This document shows, one piece after another, positions 33,934 to 38,127 of a stretch of DNA of 38,127 nt. Origin of the DNA: an uncultured Bacteroidota bacterium (lineage in GTDB: Bacteria; Bacteroidota; Bacteroidia; Flavobacteriales; Flavobacteriaceae); assembly GCA_902584445.1 (NCBI GenBank), contig CACHZY010000015.1:1-38127 (forward strand), in the 5' to 3' direction. Positions within the stretch are counted from its first letter, which is position 1. The number at the start of each line of letters is the position of its first letter. A program made the translations under genes and the position numbers. The notes under the pieces are model-generated. The model saw only the letters and a program-made list of their open reading frames with translations. It was not told the origin of the DNA and ran no database searches.

Positions 33934-34764
33934 ATGAAAAAATCAATTCACCATTTATATATATTGCTGTTTTTGATAATTACTAATATTGGTGCACAAG
34001 AGTTTCAGGGAAGTGCGTTTTACCTAGCAAAAACTAATATTAATACTGATTTTACAAAAAATATTCCAATTGAAAGAAGACAATATGTGATTGATAGAAT
34101 AAAAAGTAATTCAGAGAAAAATTATCAGCTAGATTTTAATAATACTGGATCTCTTTTTTATGAGGAACAGCGCCTAGATGTTTCTGGTTCAAGTGGTAGA
34201 AGATCTAGTTGGATGTCATCTATGAGCCCTATACAAGGAACCCTATATAGGGACTATTCTTCAAAAATGTTTGTCAACAGAGTTGAACTTTTTGGGAAAT
34301 TCTTTTTGATTAAAGACACTTTGCCAATTAGTAAATGGGTTATGACAGCAGAATCAAAAAAAATAGGAGCATATACTTGTTATAAAGCGATATTAACAAG
34401 AGAGATTCCTCAAAGAGTTTTTGGATTTGGAAGACAAAGCGAAAACGCTGACGACGATAAACCCAAAATGAAAAAAATTGATATTGTTGCCTGGTTTACC
34501 CCTCAAATACCTGTTGCTACTGGACCTGCAAAATATAATGGTTTGCCAGGCCTGATTTTGGAAGTAAGTGCAGAAAACACAACGATTCTGTGCACTAAAA
34601 TAGTAATGAATCCAAAGGAAAAGCTAAAAATTAAAGTCCCGAAAAAAGGATCTGAGGTAAACCTGGAGGAGTATGAAGAAATTAGGGTTAAAAAGTCTAA
34701 CGAGATGAGGGAAATGTTCCGAAGAAGAAGATCAGGAGGTGGTCGTCCTGGTGGTAGAAATTAA
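33934..34764 (+). CDS. GLPGLI-family secreted protein with Arg/Gly-rich tail
   Basis: The 276-residue product has a signal peptide (LIITNIGAQ). The defining motif occurs as YNGLPGLILEVS near 200-211, preceded by WFTPQIPVATGP, so GLPGLI (TIGR01200-type) membership is secure. The function of this family is not known. It ends in an unusual basic tail, FRRRRSGGGRPGGRN. A Ser/Arg-rich stretch also lies near 85-98 (SGSSGRRSSWMSSMS). It starts a plus-strand pair with a TonB-type barrel protein 11 bases downstream, an arrangement frequent for this family. It shares no obvious functional link with the polysaccharide genes on its left. Confidence 0.88.
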   Translation: MKKSIHHLYILLFLIITNIGAQEFQGSAFYLAKTNINTDFTKNIPIERRQYVIDRIKSNSEKNYQLDFNNTGSLFYEEQRLDVSGSSGRRSSWMSSMSPIQGTLYRDYSSKMFVNRVELFGKFFLIKDTLPISKWVMTAESKKIGAYTCYKAILTREIPQRVFGFGRQSENADDDKPKMKKIDIVAWFTPQIPVATGPAKYNGLPGLILEVSAENTTILCTKIVMNPKEKLKIKVPKKGSEVNLEEYEEIRVKKSNEMREMFRRRRSGGGRPGGRN

Positions 34765-34775
34765 AATTTAATAGT

Positions 34776-37502
34776 TTGAAAAAAATATTTTTTCTAGGAT
34801 TTTTCCTATTTTCTGCAAAGCTATTATTAGCTCAAAATATTGATTTTGGGGGATTTATTACTGATAAGTCGGGGAATAAAATTATGGGCGCTAACATTGT
34901 TGCCATTGAAAAAGAAACCCAAATTTTAGATGGTTTCGGAATTTCAAATGAAGATGGTTATTTTAAGTTGATCCTAAAAAGTGATACAGTTTATGATTTA
35001 AAAATTTCTTTTATTGGTTTTAAAGAGATCTCATTTATTTTTAATGAAAAAGAAAATATAGAGAGAAATATTGTTTTAGAAGAACAAACAGAAACTCTAG
35101 ATGAGGTTGAATTAGTTTACGAAATGCCCGTAACAATTAAAGGGGATACTATTGTTTATAATGCCGACTCCTTCAATACGGGTTCTGAAAGGAAATTAGA
35201 GGATGTCTTAAAAAATCTACCTGGAATAGAGGTTAATGATGAGGGAAGGATTGAGGTAGAAGGTAAGGAGGTTACGAAGATTACTGTGGAAGGAAAAGAT
35301 TTTTTTGATGGAGACTCAAAGCTAGCCACTCAAAATCTTCCTGCAAATGCAGTTGGAAAAGTTGAGGTACTTAGGAATTTTTCTGAAGTCAATCAATTGA
35401 GAAGCGTTTCCAACAATGAGGATAATGTTGCCATAAATATTAGCCTTAAAAGCGGAAAAGATAAGTTTTGGTTTGGTGAAATTGGAGGAGGAGCTGGAAA
35501 TAATGATCGATTTATCGCTGCCCCAAAAGTTTTTTATTATTCCAAAGATTTGAGTATGAATCTTTTATTAAATTCAAACAATATTGGTGATCCTCCTCTT
35601 AGCAGAAGGGACTTTTATCGCTTTGGGGGAGGGTTTAATAATCTTAATGCAAGAACAGGGACATCAATAAATATTACTTCGGATGACGCAGGTATTACGG
35701 AATTACAAAATAATAGAGCTAAATCAATAGATGCTCAATTTGGTGCTTACAATTTTAGTTATTCGCCAACTGAAACTCTTGAATTTAGTGGGTTTGCAAT
35801 CTACTCTAGAGCAGAAAATCATTTAGAAGAAAAAAACACCAGGACTTATAATGTTTCCAATGAAGTTGAAGAGACCTCGGAATTTTCTGTCCAAGATACA
35901 GAGCAAGAATTATATAAGTTTTCAGCAGAATTTAATCCCAATGAGACACTTCAAACAGAATATAATCTCTTATATAAAACCTCTAGTCAAGAAGAAGTTT
36001 CTGACTTAACAACTATATCAACTAGAAATGGTTTAAGAGTACCTGAACAAATTGTCCAACTAAGACAGCAAACCCCATTTTCATTAAATCAAGAATTAAG
36101 ATTTTATTATACTCACCGTGAAAACCATATTTTTTCTCTTGAATTACAACACCTTGCACAGCAAGAGGACCCTTTTTACAGAGCAATAAAACAGTTTCAA
36201 CCATTTGGAAAAGTCCTTGACCTTAATCAAGATCAAGAGAGTTTTAATATCAATCAAGATCGCAATGTTAAAACCGATAAAGTTGAAGGTAAATTAGATT
36301 ATTATTTTATTCTTTCTCCAAAGTCTAATTTCAATCTGACATTAGGCGTGACTGATGTAAGACAAGATTTTGATTCGTCAATTTTTCAAATATTAGATAA
36401 TAATACCGCCCAAAATTTTAATGAGAACAACTTAATTAATCGTGTTAATTTTCGATTTCAAGATGCATACACAGCTCTTCACTACCGTTTTATAAAGGGT
36501 ATTTTTACATTTGACCCTGGGGTTACCTTGCACTACTACAAGACAACTACCGATCAATTAAATGGAATTGTTAGTGATTCTTATTCCTTTTTTCGACCAG
36601 ATTTTAGAGTACTGATGAAATTAAAAGAATCAGAGACTTTGAGACTTATTTTCAGGTCAACAAGACAATTTACGGATATCAATAATTTGGCTGAGGGTTT
36701 TATTTTCAGAAATTATAATTCTTTTTTTCGGGGGAATCCTAATTTAGAAGCGGCTTTTTTCAATGTTGTTAATTTAAATTACCAAAGTATAAATATATTT
36801 AACTTCACCAATATATTTGCCAACCTAAGTTATTCCAGAAGAGATAATGCTATTCAAAATACTACTGCTGTTCAAGGAATTAATAGCGTTAGATCTGCCA
36901 CAAATTCAGACTTTCCAAGATATACATATACTGCATCAGGAAGGATAGATAAAAGGTTTAAAAACTTTAAGGGAGGGCTTAACATTAACTTCAATTACAG
37001 TGATTTTAATAATGTAATCAATGACAACCCTACCGAGTCTGTAAACTTTAATCAAAGATATTCCGCCAATATTGCAACTAATTTTAGGGATAAACCCAAC
37101 TTAGAGGTTGGTTACACCTATAACGTAAGAGACTATACTAATGGCGATGTCAAAAGTAAATTTTTTACAAATTCCCCCTATGCTAGATTTGACGCCTATT
37201 TTCTAGATGGTTTTATTTTTGAGGCTAAGTACACTTATAATTATTACCGAAATGAGATTCAGACCCTTAATGAATATAGATTTTTAGAAGCTGAGCTATC
37301 CCACACTAAAAAAGGATCTAAATGGGAGTTTGGTATAGCAGCTACAAATATCTTAAATGATACAGAAATTAACCGAGATAGTTTTAATCAATTTTCTGTA
37401 ACTACTAATTCATATATTATACAGCCAAGGTATGTCGTCTTTAAAATCACATATGATTTGACAACTTTTGCAGGAGGAGGTTCCGGAAAAAGTAAGAAGT
37501 GA
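34776..37502 (+). CDS. TonB-receptor-like outer-membrane barrel protein (GLPGLI partner)
   Basis: The 908-residue product starts with TTG at 34776; no ATG lies between the upstream stop and this codon, and MKKIFFLGFFLFSAKLLLAQ is a good signal peptide, so the TTG is credible. A carboxypeptidase-regulatory-like domain spans about 24-105 (FGGFITDKSGNKIMGANI). A plug-like segment follows (IKGDTIVYNADSFNTGSERK, then LPGIEVNDEGRIEVEGK), then a long Asn/Phe-rich barrel. It lacks the SusC-type TonB-box pattern and no SusD follows, so it is an orphan outer-membrane beta-barrel protein of unknown cargo. It ends LTTFAGGGSGKSKK. Its stop directly abuts the convergent hydrolase stop with no gap. Confidence 0.85.
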   Translation: MKKIFFLGFFLFSAKLLLAQNIDFGGFITDKSGNKIMGANIVAIEKETQILDGFGISNEDGYFKLILKSDTVYDLKISFIGFKEISFIFNEKENIERNIVLEEQTETLDEVELVYEMPVTIKGDTIVYNADSFNTGSERKLEDVLKNLPGIEVNDEGRIEVEGKEVTKITVEGKDFFDGDSKLATQNLPANAVGKVEVLRNFSEVNQLRSVSNNEDNVAINISLKSGKDKFWFGEIGGGAGNNDRFIAAPKVFYYSKDLSMNLLLNSNNIGDPPLSRRDFYRFGGGFNNLNARTGTSINITSDDAGITELQNNRAKSIDAQFGAYNFSYSPTETLEFSGFAIYSRAENHLEEKNTRTYNVSNEVEETSEFSVQDTEQELYKFSAEFNPNETLQTEYNLLYKTSSQEEVSDLTTISTRNGLRVPEQIVQLRQQTPFSLNQELRFYYTHRENHIFSLELQHLAQQEDPFYRAIKQFQPFGKVLDLNQDQESFNINQDRNVKTDKVEGKLDYYFILSPKSNFNLTLGVTDVRQDFDSSIFQILDNNTAQNFNENNLINRVNFRFQDAYTALHYRFIKGIFTFDPGVTLHYYKTTTDQLNGIVSDSYSFFRPDFRVLMKLKESETLRLIFRSTRQFTDINNLAEGFIFRNYNSFFRGNPNLEAAFFNVVNLNYQSINIFNFTNIFANLSYSRRDNAIQNTTAVQGINSVRSATNSDFPRYTYTASGRIDKRFKNFKGGLNINFNYSDFNNVINDNPTESVNFNQRYSANIATNFRDKPNLEVGYTYNVRDYTNGDVKSKFFTNSPYARFDAYFLDGFIFEAKYTYNYYRNEIQTLNEYRFLEAELSHTKKGSKWEFGIAATNILNDTEINRDSFNQFSVTTNSYIIQPRYVVFKITYDLTTFAGGGSGKSKK

Positions 37503-38127
37503 TTAGTTTAACATTCCTATAGCATCAATCCAGTCAACCATATTGTCAAACCAATTATCGACTGGGTAGTTGGTTTTTCTCATTCCGAACCCATGTTTCC
37601 CGTGGTGGTAAAGGTGTAATTCACTTATATAATTCTTTTCAGCCCAATCGGTATAAATTTCAGCACTTGGTATAGCAAGTTTAAGAGCATCCTCAGTTGT
37701 ACAAACAATAAAAATAGGAGGCCCGTAAGCTGGAGGTTCTTGGTCATCTACGATTTTCATCCATGGATAAATTGGAGCAATGAAATTAGGTCTGTTTTTT
37801 TCAGATGACTTATAGGTTGCTTCCATGGTAACAGCTCCCCCTGCAGAGAATCCCATAATTCCAATTTTATCAGGATTAATGTCATATTTTAATGCATTTT
37901 CTCTAACATGAGCGATCGCATTTAATGCATCTAAGTGACCATAAGCCAGTTGCTTTTTTTCTTTTGAATAAGGGTGGTCTAGACCTTCGTTTTTCCCAAT
38001 TAGATGAATAGGTACCAAGCGATACTTTAAAACAAAGGCGGCAATTCCTTTTTTGTTTAGAGCTTTTGCCACATCAAAACCTTCATGATGAATTGCATTT
38101 GCCCTCATTCCACCTCCAGGGCAAATG
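37503..38127 (-). CDS. Alpha/beta-hydrolase, esterase-like, N-terminus cut by window edge
   Basis: The reading frame stays open to the right edge. The ATG at 38106-38108 is not the true start, because the codons before it read ICPGGGM, the conserved oxyanion-hole block (PGGG) of this family. About 208 residues are visible. The elbow GFSAGG carries the nucleophile Ser, FIVCTTEDALK the acidic residue, and HHGKHGFGM the catalytic His. It resembles BD-FAE/acetyl-esterase-like hydrolases often found in polysaccharide loci, but is only distantly like the pair at 6207-7995. The visible part contains the nucleophile, acid and base. Its stop codon touches the stop of the TonB-type gene, and the neighbours on its upstream side lie outside the window. 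Confidence 0.82.
   Translation of the reverse strand, partial: ICPGGGMRANAIHHEGFDVAKALNKKGIAAFVLKYRLVPIHLIGKNEGLDHPYSKEKKQLAYGHLDALNAIAHVRENALKYDINPDKIGIMGFSAGGAVTMEATYKSSEKNRPNFIAPIYPWMKIVDDQEPPAYGPPIFIVCTTEDALKLAIPSAEIYTDWAEKNYISELHLYHHGKHGFGMRKTNYPVDNWFDNMVDWIDAIGMLN

Overview
The window looks like accessory, polysaccharide-degrading DNA from a marine member of the Bacteroidota, most likely a Flavobacteriia relative. The evidence is strong A+T bias, a SusC/SusD pair, lipoprotein signals typical of the phylum, FGE-type sulfatases, a GLPGLI protein, and promoter-like TAnnTTTG boxes in place of sigma-70 boxes. The taxonomic placement is inference; no rRNA, tRNA or phylogenetic marker is present. 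There are no insertion sequences, CRISPR arrays or RNA genes that I can see.

Layout. (1) Positions 1-19459, minus strand: a long polysaccharide utilisation locus reading right to left. It runs susC, susD, two small surface lipoproteins (DUF5004-like and DUF4961-like), a strong terminator-like hairpin, then ten tightly packed genes: GH43, sulfatase, SGNH esterase, beta-lactamase-fold esterase, two tandem alpha/beta-hydrolases, two further sulfatases and two tandem sialate-O-acetylesterase-type genes, the last cut by the left edge. (2) 19460-19843: a 384-base divergent control region with a perfect-arm palindrome. (3) 19844-29878, plus strand: a LacI regulator followed by an alpha-glucan/maltose module (MFS transporter, beta-phosphoglucomutase, GH65 phosphorylase, two secreted GH13 enzymes) and, appended at the end, a CE15-type glucuronoyl esterase. 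(4) 29881-33795, minus strand: a Tat-signal Gfo/Idh/MocA oxidoreductase, an EamA permease and a fourth sulfatase. (5) 33934-37502, plus strand: a GLPGLI protein and a TonB-type outer-membrane barrel protein. (6) 37503-38127, minus strand: the C-terminal part of another alpha/beta-hydrolase, cut by the right edge.

How it may work. The alpha-glucan module is coherent. Secreted GH13 enzymes cut alpha-glucan, the MFS protein imports maltose or short maltodextrins, GH65 phosphorolyses them to glucose and beta-glucose-1-phosphate, and beta-phosphoglucomutase feeds glucose-6-phosphate to glycolysis. The minus-strand locus is unusual: it has one exo-type glycosidase (GH43) but three sulfatases and at least six ester-cleaving or esterase-like enzymes, and no recognisable polysaccharide lyase or endo-glycanase. 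It therefore looks like a machine for stripping sulfate and acyl groups from already shortened, heavily substituted oligosaccharides. One LacI protein lies between the two halves. Either two unrelated loci sit side by side or the cell treats an alpha-glucose-containing, sulfated, acylated, uronate-ester-bearing glycan as a single substrate; the sequence alone does not decide this.
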